From Flavobacteriaceae bacterium (lineage in GTDB: Bacteria; Bacteroidota; Bacteroidia; Flavobacteriales; Flavobacteriaceae): a stretch of DNA of 8,836 nt. Positions 1 to 6,820 of this stretch are shown piece by piece. A program made the position numbers and the translations under genes. Under the pieces are notes generated by a model. That model saw only the letters and a list, made by a program, of their open reading frames with translations, did not search any database and was not told the origin of the DNA. The stretch's first letter is position 1. Each line of letters starts with the position of its first letter. The stretch is taken from positions 1 to 8,836 of the forward strand of contig VMCW01000175.1 in the NCBI GenBank assembly GCA_008081175.1, read 5' to 3'.

Positions 1-1
1 A

Positions 2-1036
2 AATAAAAAAATGGATTTGAGTCAAGCAGAAGCTGTAGCAGATCTTATAGCCTCTGAAAGTCAATCTGCTCATCAACTAGCACTTCAGCAAATGCGAGGT
101 GGATTTTCACAAAAAATGGAAGTTTTAAGGCAAGAGTTGATTCAATTCAAAGCACTTATTGAATTGGAGTTGGACTTTGGCGAAGAAGATGTTGAATTTG
201 CAAATCTGACTCAACTTCAAACCCTTTTGAATAAACTGCATAGAGATATTACTGAATTAAAAGATTCCTTTGCCTATGGTAATGCCATCAAAAATGGAGT
301 ACCGGTTGCTATTGCTGGGAAACCCAATGTGGGTAAATCTTCACTTTTAAATGCCCTTTTAAATGAAGAAAAAGCCATTGTGTCTACTATTCCAGGAACG
401 ACAAGAGACAGTATTGAAGATACTTTAGTAATCGAAGGAATCCTTTTTCGGTTTATCGACACCGCCGGGCTTAGAGAAACACAGGACGTAGTTGAAGCGA
501 TAGGAATCAAAAAAGCAAGAGAAAAAGTAGGTCAGGCTGCAATTCTTGTCTATCTATACGAGAAAGAAGCAGATCCAGAGGCTACTGCTAAGGAAATCAA
601 TGAACTCCAACATGAGGGACTTAGTATCTTGCTAATTGAAAATAAAATCGACCTAACCAACAATCAAATGGCAACTGAGCTCTCTAAAAAGATTGTTAAT
701 TCATTAAAACCTTTGCAAATTGAAAACGCGTTAGGTATCTCCACACAAAATAAAATCAACCTCAACGAGCTGCAAAAAAAACTAGTTGCTGTTGTACAGC
801 AAATGAAGAATGATTCCAGTTTGGTTATTCATAATAGCAGACATTTTTTTGCGCTAAAAAAGGCATTAAAAGCTATTGAAGACCTACAATCAGGTCTTTC
901 AAATAATATTTCCGGAGATCTTTTGAGTATCGAACTTAAGGAAGCTATTGATCACATAGGTTCCATTACGGGTGCTATCGATCACGATCATGATGTGCTT
1001 GGCACTATTTTCAGTCAGTTCTGTATTGGGAAATAG
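2..1036 (+). CDS. mnmE: MnmE (TrmE), tRNA modification GTPase, 5'-truncated by window edge
   Basis: MnmE works with MnmG to install the carboxymethylaminomethyl (or aminomethyl) group on wobble uridine 34 of certain tRNAs, in the cytoplasm, using GTP hydrolysis and a formyl-tetrahydrofolate-derived carbon. The frame is open from base 2 (Asn-Lys-Lys before the Met at 11), so that Met is internal and the gene begins upstream. Roughly 115 N-terminal residues, the folate-binding domain, are missing. Counting from the Met at 11, the G domain shows the P-loop GKPNVGKS (103-110), GTTRD (129-133), DTAG (150-153) and NKID (211-214). The helical domain flanks it on both sides. The C-terminus ends FCIGK, carrying the conserved catalytic cysteine (338). 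All diagnostic motifs are intact. The next gene starts 60 bases downstream on the same strand. Identification is very secure. Confidence 0.97.
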   Translation, partial: NKKMDLSQAEAVADLIASESQSAHQLALQQMRGGFSQKMEVLRQELIQFKALIELELDFGEEDVEFANLTQLQTLLNKLHRDITELKDSFAYGNAIKNGVPVAIAGKPNVGKSSLLNALLNEEKAIVSTIPGTTRDSIEDTLVIEGILFRFIDTAGLRETQDVVEAIGIKKAREKVGQAAILVYLYEKEADPEATAKEINELQHEGLSILLIENKIDLTNNQMATELSKKIVNSLKPLQIENALGISTQNKINLNELQKKLVAVVQQMKNDSSLVIHNSRHFFALKKALKAIEDLQSGLSNNISGDLLSIELKEAIDHIGSITGAIDHDHDVLGTIFSQFCIGK

Positions 1037-1096
1037 CCTCCCTCCCATCCAGTTCATACAATAGAAGTTTTGATAAATTTTTAGTACTTTACAACT

Positions 1097-2353
1097 ATGA
1101 AGAAAAGAGACTTTATAAAAAATCTGGGAGTCTTGGGAGTACTTCCTTTTAGTGGTGAACTGTTTCATACCACCTCAAGCTTAAACAGGGAATTGAATGA
1201 ACTCCAATGGGATACAGAAGAAGAATTTTGGGAATTGATTCGAAGTCAATACGACTTGCATCCTGACTTTATAAATTTAGAAAGCGGTTACTACAACATT
1301 ATTCCTAAACCCACACTAGAGCATCAAATTAAGCATTTAAAAAGAGTCAATTTAGAAGGATCGTACTACATGCGAGAACATCGGTTTAAGGATAAAGACC
1401 GAATCACAGGTATTTTAGCTGAAACTGTAGGATGTCCTGCCGAAAGCCTTGTAATCACTAGAAATACAACGGAATCCTTAGACCTTGTGATAAGCGGGTT
1501 TCCCTGGAAAAAAGGGGACGAAGCAATTTATGCTGTACAAGATTATGGCGCAATGCAAGTGATGTTTGAACAAGTCGAAAAAAGACACGCTGTTAGTTTA
1601 AAAAAAGTCTCCGTCCCCAATCATCCAAAAAACGATGAGGAAATTGTTCAATTGTATGAAAATGAGATAACACCAAAAACTAAATTGATCATGATCAGTC
1701 ACATGATCAACATCACGGGTCATATCCTTCCTGTTAAAAAAATCTGTGAAATGGCGCATAGCTATGGAGTAGAAGTATTGGTTGACGGAGCGCATTGTAT
1801 CGGTCACTTTGATTTTAAAATCGAGGACTTGAATTGTGATTATTACGGCTCAAGCCTTCACAAATGGCTTGCAACCCCCTTGGGGGCGGGACTTTTGTAT
1901 GTACGCTCTAAGCACATACCCAAAATCTGGCCACTCTTAGCAGACCATGAAAAAGACCCCAGCAAAATCAGAAGATTAAGTCATACTGGAACACATCCTT
2001 GTGCTACAGATTTAACCATACTCGATGCAATTGATTACCTGAACTGGATGGGGATTCAAAAGAAAGAAGCACGACTTCGAATGCTAAAAACAAGGTGGCA
2101 AAACGCACTTCGTGAAGTTCCAAATATTGTAATTAACACCCCAGACGATGACTGGAGAAGCTGTGGAATAGGAAATGTAGGCTTGCAAAATATCAAACCT
2201 GCTGCCCTAGCCAAAAGATTATACAATGAATTTGGAATCTTTACAGTAGCCATAGATTATGCCAATGTAAAAGGATGTAGAATCTCTCCAAATGTTTTTA
2301 CCACTTTGGATGAGATTGATCGCTTTGTTGATGCAATGAAAAAGTTGAGCTAA
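1097..2353 (+). CDS. Class V aminotransferase-like PLP enzyme with Tat-like signal (isopenicillin-N-epimerase-like)
   Basis: A 418-residue fold-type I PLP enzyme of the class V aminotransferase/cysteine desulfurase superfamily, closest in character to the isopenicillin N epimerase-like group. Visible motifs are the phosphate-binding segment TRNTTESL (121-128), the cofactor-nitrogen-binding Asp230 in VLVDGAH followed by His233, and the Schiff-base lysine 256 in GSSLHKWL. The N-terminus MKKRDFIKNLGVLGVLP resembles a Tat signal (K-R-D-F-I-K, then a hydrophobic stretch), with Lys-Arg in place of twin Arg. This suggests export of the folded holoenzyme to the periplasm. The substrate cannot be read from the sequence: racemase, lyase or desulfurase-like activity is equally open. 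The ATG at 1097 is chosen because it includes the signal. The gene lies 60 bases after mnmE and 20 before the Kazal gene, so it may head a small plus-strand operon. Confidence 0.88.
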   Translation: MKKRDFIKNLGVLGVLPFSGELFHTTSSLNRELNELQWDTEEEFWELIRSQYDLHPDFINLESGYYNIIPKPTLEHQIKHLKRVNLEGSYYMREHRFKDKDRITGILAETVGCPAESLVITRNTTESLDLVISGFPWKKGDEAIYAVQDYGAMQVMFEQVEKRHAVSLKKVSVPNHPKNDEEIVQLYENEITPKTKLIMISHMINITGHILPVKKICEMAHSYGVEVLVDGAHCIGHFDFKIEDLNCDYYGSSLHKWLATPLGAGLLYVRSKHIPKIWPLLADHEKDPSKIRRLSHTGTHPCATDLTILDAIDYLNWMGIQKKEARLRMLKTRWQNALREVPNIVINTPDDDWRSCGIGNVGLQNIKPAALAKRLYNEFGIFTVAIDYANVKGCRISPNVFTTLDEIDRFVDAMKKLS

Positions 2354-2373
2354 CCCCCTAAATATCAAATATC

Positions 2374-2613
2374 ATGAAACCAAAAAACAGTATGATTTTA
2401 TTAATTTGTTTATTGCTTTTTAACTTCTGTACTGAAAAAGAAGAGGTTGAAGAAGACCTTTGTGTTGATGAATCAAAAATTGATGAAAACGCTGTCTGTT
2501 ATCAATTGTATGCTCCTGTGTGTGGTTGTGATGGTGAAACCTATTCAAATGACTGTGTAGCAACCTCAAATGGAGTCTTGAGTTTTACAGAAGGAGCCTG
2601 TGTTGGAGACTAA
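2374..2613 (+). CDS. Small secreted Kazal-type protease inhibitor domain protein, putative lipoprotein
   Basis: A 79-residue protein with an N-terminal hydrophobic signal (residues 7-18), a cysteine at 19, an acidic linker (20-29) and a single Kazal-like domain (30-76) with the hallmark PVCGCDGETYSNDC. Six cysteines remain in the domain: 30, 42, 50, 52, 61 and 76. The spacings C42-x7-C50 and C50-x10-C61 match Kazal inhibitors, which block serine proteases by presenting a rigid loop. By alignment to that loop the P1 residue would be Gln44. Cys19 could be the lipidated residue, but Phe at -1 is a poor lipobox. The TEKEEVEED stretch right after it resembles the acidic surface-export signal of Bacteroidota lipoproteins, which would place the protein on the cell surface. 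The ATG is 20 bases after the aminotransferase stop, so co-transcription is likely. The target protease is unknown. Confidence 0.85.
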   Translation: MKPKNSMILLICLLLFNFCTEKEEVEEDLCVDESKIDENAVCYQLYAPVCGCDGETYSNDCVATSNGVLSFTEGACVGD

Positions 2614-2647
2614 TTATTTAAAAAAATGTACTACACAATTAAATAAT

Positions 2648-2926
2648 ATGGATACACTAACGAAGGAACAAATAAATAAAAATTTAAAAGGCCTTCCCAA
2701 GTGGTATTTAGAAAAGCAAAAACTTGTCAGAACCTTTTATTTTAATGATTTTAATCAAGCTATAGCTTTTTTAAACCAAATAGCAGTGCTTTCTGAAGAA
2801 CAGAATCACCACCCGATTCTTATAAGCAAATACAATACAGTACAGGTAAAACTATATACCCTGGATGTAAAAGGGATATCCCAAAAAGATTTTGCTTTAG
2901 CAGAAGCTATCGACCAACTTCTATAG
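2648..2926 (+). CDS. Pterin-4a-carbinolamine dehydratase-like protein, one active-site residue replaced
   Basis: A 92-residue member of the PCD/DCoH family (COG2154). In the canonical case it dehydrates 4a-hydroxytetrahydrobiopterin during pterin recycling for aromatic amino acid hydroxylases. A related role in molybdopterin metabolism has been proposed for some members. The motif region is in perfect register: Glu50, His54-His55-Pro56, Tyr62 and Asp81. However, the position where canonical enzymes have His (or Trp) ten residues after the Tyr is Leu72 (codon CTG), so activity may be reduced or different. The frame is open further upstream to a GTG at 2600 inside the Kazal gene, but family length and the start MDTLTKEQ favour the ATG at 2648, which lies 34 bases after the Kazal stop. 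No phenylalanine hydroxylase gene is in view. The 3' end overlaps the convergent DUF1080 gene by six bases. Confidence 0.9.
   Translation: MDTLTKEQINKNLKGLPKWYLEKQKLVRTFYFNDFNQAIAFLNQIAVLSEEQNHHPILISKYNTVQVKLYTLDVKGISQKDFALAEAIDQLL
2921..2926. other. CTATAG palindrome holding the stop codons of two convergent genes
   Basis: The six-base palindrome CTATAG reads TAG on both strands. The plus-strand TAG (2924-2926) ends the carbinolamine dehydratase-like gene, and the minus-strand TAG (2923-2921) ends the DUF1080 gene. The two coding regions therefore overlap tail to tail by six bases, leaving no room for an intrinsic terminator between them. Confidence 0.95.
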
Positions 2927-3511
2927 AGGAGTTACAATGAGATTTCTCCAACGTACTTTGATTCCACCACCATCGTGAATTTGCAAGGCTATAGCTCCTT
3001 TCCCTTCACCAATCTTTTCATCTTTTAAAGAAATCATCGGAGTACCATTGAGCCAACTTTCAATCTGATCGCCAACTACACGAATACGCATTGTATTCCA
3101 TTCTCCCATTTTTAAGGCTTTGTCTTTTTCTGGTTCAGGCTTAATCAACCAACCTCTTCCATAAGACTCATAAACGCCTCCTGTACTGCTACCTGGCGGG
3201 GCAACTTCTACTTGCCAACCACTCACCTTCGTACCTTCAACAGTAGATCGAATAAAAACCCCACTGTTCCCATTTGCTTCTTGCTTAAACTCTAAGGAAA
3301 GTTCAAAATCATCATAATATTTTGTAGTAGATAGATATCCATAAGCCTTGTCAGGTCCACTTTCACAAACCAACAATCCATTTTCAACATACCATAATTC
3401 TGTTCCATGAATATTCCATCCCTCAAGGTTTTGTCCATTAAATAAAGGTTCCTGAGCCATTATAGGCAAGAAAAAAAGGAAACATACTAACTGAATTATT
3501 GTTTTTTTCAT
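2921..3511 (-). CDS. Secreted DUF1080 (3-keto-disaccharide hydrolase domain) protein
   Basis: A 196-residue protein with an N-terminal signal peptide (positive MKK, hydrophobic core 5-17, probable signal peptidase I cut after Ala19, PIMA|QEP). One DUF1080/PF06439 domain follows, a concanavalin/LamG-like beta-sandwich. Typical family features are the opening LFNGQNLEGW (residues 23-32), the NSGVFIRS strand, the WQVEV segment, the GEWNTMRIRV strand and the closing IALQIHDGGG followed by a KVRWRNL strand. The family includes enzymes that cleave 3-keto-glycosides and many uncharacterised secreted proteins, so carbohydrate-related activity is an inference. It is a single-domain member of ordinary size. 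It is transcribed divergently from the acylase gene across an 88-base spacer and converges on the upstream plus-strand genes. No SusC/SusD or oxidoreductase partner, often seen with keto-sugar pathways, is in the window. Confidence 0.9.
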   Translation of the reverse strand: MKKTIIQLVCFLFFLPIMAQEPLFNGQNLEGWNIHGTELWYVENGLLVCESGPDKAYGYLSTTKYYDDFELSLEFKQEANGNSGVFIRSTVEGTKVSGWQVEVAPPGSSTGGVYESYGRGWLIKPEPEKDKALKMGEWNTMRIRVVGDQIESWLNGTPMISLKDEKIGEGKGAIALQIHDGGGIKVRWRNLIVTPL

Positions 3512-3529
3512 TTTTTTAAAAGATTTAGT

Positions 3530-3559
3530 TCAAGATAGAGATTTTTCTTAAAGCTCAAA
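3530..3559 (-). promoter_or_regulatory. Candidate Bacteroidota-type promoter for the DUF1080 gene
   Basis: On the minus strand a TTTG (3559-3556) is followed after 18 bases by TATCTTGA (3537-3530), an approximate match to the phylum consensus TTTG/TAnnTTTG (four of six fixed -7 positions). It lies 18 bases before the ATG. Position and spacing fit, but the -7 match is imperfect, and chance matches are common in sequence this AT-rich. Confidence 0.3.
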
Positions 3560-3571
3560 TCATTTTGATTT
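3557..3571. repeat. Short inverted repeat in the divergent spacer
   Basis: AAATCA (3557-3562) and TGATTT (3566-3571) form a six-base inverted repeat around TTT, midway between the divergent DUF1080 and acylase starts and touching the candidate -33 element of the minus-strand promoter. It could be a small operator. It is also short enough to arise by chance in AT-rich DNA. Confidence 0.25.
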
Positions 3572-3599
3572 AAAAACAATATATTGAAACAAAAAATTG

Positions 3600-5660
3600 A
3601 TGCAAAAAGCTACAGTATTACTCTTAGTAATTTTGCCCCTATATTTTGGAATTGCACAAATCCAACCAGAAAACATAGAAATTGTCAGAGACCGTTTCGG
3701 AATACCTCATATTTTTGCAAAAACTGATGCTGAAGTGGCATACGGGCTTGCATGGGCTCATGCAGAAGATGATTTCAAAACCATACAGTTGGGGTATCTT
3801 GCAGGTAATAATCTTCTTTCTAAACATTTAGGAAATCAGGGTTTGGGAGCAGATTTTATCGCACAATTCATTGGATCTGAAACCCTGTTTGATCAAAAAT
3901 ACAACACAGCAATAAGCCCTGAATACAAAAAAATTATTCGTGCTTATGCCGAGGGGTTGAACCGTTATGCAAACTTGCATCCTGAAGAGGTTTTAGTTCC
4001 TGAACTTTTCCCTGTAGATGAAAAAAAGATGATGCGCTATGCACAACTTCAGCTTTTCATTTCCTCAAAAGGAGATCAATGGGTTTCACGGATTGTAAAC
4101 AATCAGTTGGAATTTCAATTTCAAAAAGAAGAACAGCACAGAGGTTCAAACACCTTTGCCTTTAACAGCAGCAAAACAAAGGACGGAAATACTTATCTAG
4201 CGATCAACACCCATCAACCACTAGACGGACCTGTGTCTTGGTACGAAGCACATTTGTGCAGTGAAGAGGGCACAAATATTTTAGGAGCTTTATTTGCGGG
4301 TAGTCCAAATATTTTAATTGGTACTAACGAAAACCTAGCATGGAGTCATACCGTGAACCAACCCGATAAAACAGATGTTTTTGCTTTAGAAATGCATCCT
4401 AAAAAGAAACTACAATATAAAGTTGACAATGAGTATTATAACTTAGAACAGAAAGAGGCTCGATTAACATTTAAGCTATTTGGAATACCCCTTTCAATAA
4501 AGAAGAAATACTACGAAAGTATTTATGGACCAACACTTAAAAATAAATCTGGCTTTTATGCCATACGCACAGGAGCAATCTTTGAAATACGCGCTTTAGA
4601 ACAATGGTGGCGCATGAACAAAGCTCATGATTTTAGCTCTTTTTACAAAGCACTTCAAATGAAAGCCCTACCAGGATACAACATTGGTTATGCGGATAAA
4701 AACGACACCATCTTTTACATTTCAAACGGTCTTATACCAAAACGCGCAGAAGGATATAATTGGAGTGATGTTGTTCCAGGAAATACTAAAAAAACGTTAT
4801 GGACAGATTATTATGAAATTGAAGAACTTCCACAAGTCGTTCAACCTAAATCTGGTTATGTTTACAATGCCAACCACTCCCCCTTCAGGTCGTCTGCAGA
4901 AGAAGACAACCCCAAAGCAGAAAACTATAATCAAAACATGGGTTTTGAGAAATATGATAACAATCGGTCTACAAGACTTAAAACGCTCATAGATCAGTTT
5001 GATAAATTAGACTATCAAGATTTTAAAAGAATAAAATACGACCATCAGTATCCAAAGCCCTATCATTTCAATTGGATGAACATCAATTATCTCGATCGTC
5101 TTGATTCAGGGAATTATCCCGAGGTTGCAAGTCTTATTGAACAACTCCAAAAGTGGGACCGCAAAGCAGAACCCAATTCGATTGGAGCCGGAGTGTTTGC
5201 TGTATTTTATAACGAATTACGTCCTTTTTACAACACCTTGCCTGAACCAAAAATTTTCCCTCCTGCACTCCTTATTGAAGCATTAAAAAAAACAAAAAAA
5301 TACCTTCTTAAGTATTTTAACACCCTCGATGTCTCTCTTGGAAGTTATCAAAAGTTAGTTCGAGGAGAAAAAGAAATACCTATTTTCGGATTACCCGATG
5401 TAATCACTGCAATGGCATCAAAACCTTATAAAGAAGGTAAAGTAAAAGTGGTAAGTGGAGAATCATATATCGAATTGGTTCAATTTACACCCGAAGGGGT
5501 AAAAATCGAATCTGTGATTTCTTATGGAAGCTCTGATCATCCTGATTCTCTTCATTTTAATGACCAAATGGAACTGTACGCTCAGTTTAAAACTAAAAAA
5601 ATGAGCTTAGATAAAAAAACAGTGTATTCTGAAGCAAAAACCATTTACCACCCTAAATAA
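3600..5660 (+). CDS. Secreted penicillin/acyl-homoserine-lactone acylase family Ntn-hydrolase
   Basis: A 686-residue member of the penicillin acylase family (Ntn hydrolases, peptidase family S45). These are secreted and self-cleave into alpha and beta chains, leaving an N-terminal serine that attacks an amide bond. A signal peptide ends near Ala19 (FGIA|QIQ). The alpha-chain opening VRDRFGIPHIFA and the GLAWAHAEDDF segment are typical. The autocleavage site is G182|S183 in HRGSNTFAF. Counting Ser183 as beta 1, His205 falls at beta 23 and Val252 at beta 70, the positions of the His and Val active-site residues in PvdQ-type acylases. A probable oxyanion Asn lies in YNANHSPF (about 425). The frame can be read from a TTG at 3597, but the ATG at 3600 directly follows and is preferred. 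The acyl substrate is undetermined: lactone signals, peptides or lipids are all possible. It ends eight bases before the convergent bshA stop. Confidence 0.92.
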   Translation: MQKATVLLLVILPLYFGIAQIQPENIEIVRDRFGIPHIFAKTDAEVAYGLAWAHAEDDFKTIQLGYLAGNNLLSKHLGNQGLGADFIAQFIGSETLFDQKYNTAISPEYKKIIRAYAEGLNRYANLHPEEVLVPELFPVDEKKMMRYAQLQLFISSKGDQWVSRIVNNQLEFQFQKEEQHRGSNTFAFNSSKTKDGNTYLAINTHQPLDGPVSWYEAHLCSEEGTNILGALFAGSPNILIGTNENLAWSHTVNQPDKTDVFALEMHPKKKLQYKVDNEYYNLEQKEARLTFKLFGIPLSIKKKYYESIYGPTLKNKSGFYAIRTGAIFEIRALEQWWRMNKAHDFSSFYKALQMKALPGYNIGYADKNDTIFYISNGLIPKRAEGYNWSDVVPGNTKKTLWTDYYEIEELPQVVQPKSGYVYNANHSPFRSSAEEDNPKAENYNQNMGFEKYDNNRSTRLKTLIDQFDKLDYQDFKRIKYDHQYPKPYHFNWMNINYLDRLDSGNYPEVASLIEQLQKWDRKAEPNSIGAGVFAVFYNELRPFYNTLPEPKIFPPALLIEALKKTKKYLLKYFNTLDVSLGSYQKLVRGEKEIPIFGLPDVITAMASKPYKEGKVKVVSGESYIELVQFTPEGVKIESVISYGSSDHPDSLHFNDQMELYAQFKTKKMSLDKKTVYSEAKTIYHPK

Positions 5661-5668
5661 ACAGGGAT

Positions 5669-6805
5669 TTAATATTGTATTGAAGCAAGAACATCGGAGT
5701 AGACTTGCTCGTATTGATGAACTATTTTGTCCAAATTAAATCGTTCAGAATGAATTTTAGCTTGCTTTTTGAAGGTTTCGTGTAGTTCTTGGTCTTGCAA
5801 TAACAAAAGGCTATTTTTGATCATATCCTCTGTAGATCCAACTTCAGACAAGTAGCCTGTTTCTCCATGAAGATTTACTTCTGGAAGACCTCCTGCATTT
5901 GAAGAAATCACAGGAACTCCATGAGCCATAGCCTCAAGAGCTGAAAGTCCAAAACTTTCCTTTTCAGAGGGCAAAAGAAACAGATCTGAAAAACATAATA
6001 TTTTATCGATCTCGTTACTATTTCCTAAAAACAAAACATGCTTCTGCAAGCCTTTTGAGTGGATGTATTCAACTGCATTTTGTTTTTCTGGACCTTCCCC
6101 TACCATCATCAATTTTGATTTTACCCTAGGTAAAATCCCTTCAAAAATGGCGATTACATCCATCACTCTTTTCAGTGGTCTAAAATTACTAATGTGGGTA
6201 ATAATTTTTTCTTCTTTTTCTGCCAATAAAGAGCGTTCACAAGGTTTACCCTTTGATTTAATTGCTTCTATATCAATAAAATTAGGAATCACTTCTATTC
6301 TCTTTTGGAGCTCAAAAAGTCTTAAAGTGTCTTGCTTTAGGCTCTCGGATACTGCTGTCACTCGATCGGAATGATTGATACTGAAAGTTACCGCTGGTCG
6401 ATAGAAAGGATGGCTACCTACCAGAGTAATATCTGTTCCGTGTAATGTTGTGACAATTGGTATTTGGATACCAATATCTTTTAGCATTTGCTTTGCCATA
6501 TAAGCTGCATAAGCGTGTGGTATTGCATAGTGCACATGGAGAATGTCAATAGAGTGTGATTTAACTACATCAACAAGCCTACTGGAAAGTGCCAACTCAT
6601 AGGGCTGATACTTGAATAAGGGATAATCCGGCACATTAACCTCATGGTAATAGATGTTTGGATATTTCAAGGTTTCTAACCGTACAGGAAGGTTGTATGT
6701 TATAAAATGGATCTTATGTCCTCTTTTTGATAAGGCAAGACCCAATTCTGTGGCAACAACTCCACTCCCCCCGAAGGTGGGATAACAAACTATTGCAATA
6801 TTCAC
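5669..6805 (-). CDS. bshA: N-acetyl-alpha-D-glucosaminyl L-malate synthase BshA
   Basis: BshA is a GT4 retaining glycosyltransferase that joins GlcNAc from UDP-GlcNAc to L-malate, the first step of bacillithiol (a low-molecular-weight thiol) synthesis in the cytoplasm. The 378-residue protein has the family's ordinary length. It shows the GT-B N-terminal loop GGSG (12-15), HVHYAIPHA (90-98), HGTDIT (122-127), the C-lobe SNFRPLKR (206-213), GEGPE (236-240) and the EX7E motif from Glu283 to Glu291 inside SEKESFGLSALEAM. The start is GTG at 6805: an in-frame stop lies five codons upstream and no ATG intervenes, so GTG is the only reasonable start. It begins 15 bases after the TAA of the serine-hydrolase reading frame, indicating one transcript. 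bshB and bshC are not in the window. Confidence 0.95.
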   Translation of the reverse strand: MNIAIVCYPTFGGSGVVATELGLALSKRGHKIHFITYNLPVRLETLKYPNIYYHEVNVPDYPLFKYQPYELALSSRLVDVVKSHSIDILHVHYAIPHAYAAYMAKQMLKDIGIQIPIVTTLHGTDITLVGSHPFYRPAVTFSINHSDRVTAVSESLKQDTLRLFELQKRIEVIPNFIDIEAIKSKGKPCERSLLAEKEEKIITHISNFRPLKRVMDVIAIFEGILPRVKSKLMMVGEGPEKQNAVEYIHSKGLQKHVLFLGNSNEIDKILCFSDLFLLPSEKESFGLSALEAMAHGVPVISSNAGGLPEVNLHGETGYLSEVGSTEDMIKNSLLLLQDQELHETFKKQAKIHSERFNLDKIVHQYEQVYSDVLASIQY

Positions 6806-6820
6806 TCTAAGTTTTGTTCT

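Noticed and set aside
943..984. Near-repeat gctattgatcac / gctatcgatcac near the end of mnmE as a duplication
   Set aside because: Both copies encode parts of the expected MnmE C-terminal region; the similarity is short and needs no duplication.
1070..1092. TTG and TACTTTAC as a promoter for the aminotransferase gene
   Set aside because: The two elements are only about 12 bases apart and the second is almost at the ATG; the match to the phylum consensus is poor.
2600..2647. N-terminal extension of the carbinolamine dehydratase-like frame starting at GTG 2600
   Set aside because: It overlaps the end of the Kazal gene, adds 16 residues unlike the family, and the ATG at 2648 gives normal length.
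3560..3567. TCATTTTG as a -7 element for the acylase gene
   Set aside because: It matches TAnnTTTG except one base, but no TTG lies 17-20 bases upstream; chance is likely in this AT-rich spacer.
5651..5666. CCCT/AGGG inverted repeat between acylase and bshA ends as a terminator
   Set aside because: Only a four-base stem with an eight-base loop, part of it inside the acylase coding region; too weak to call.
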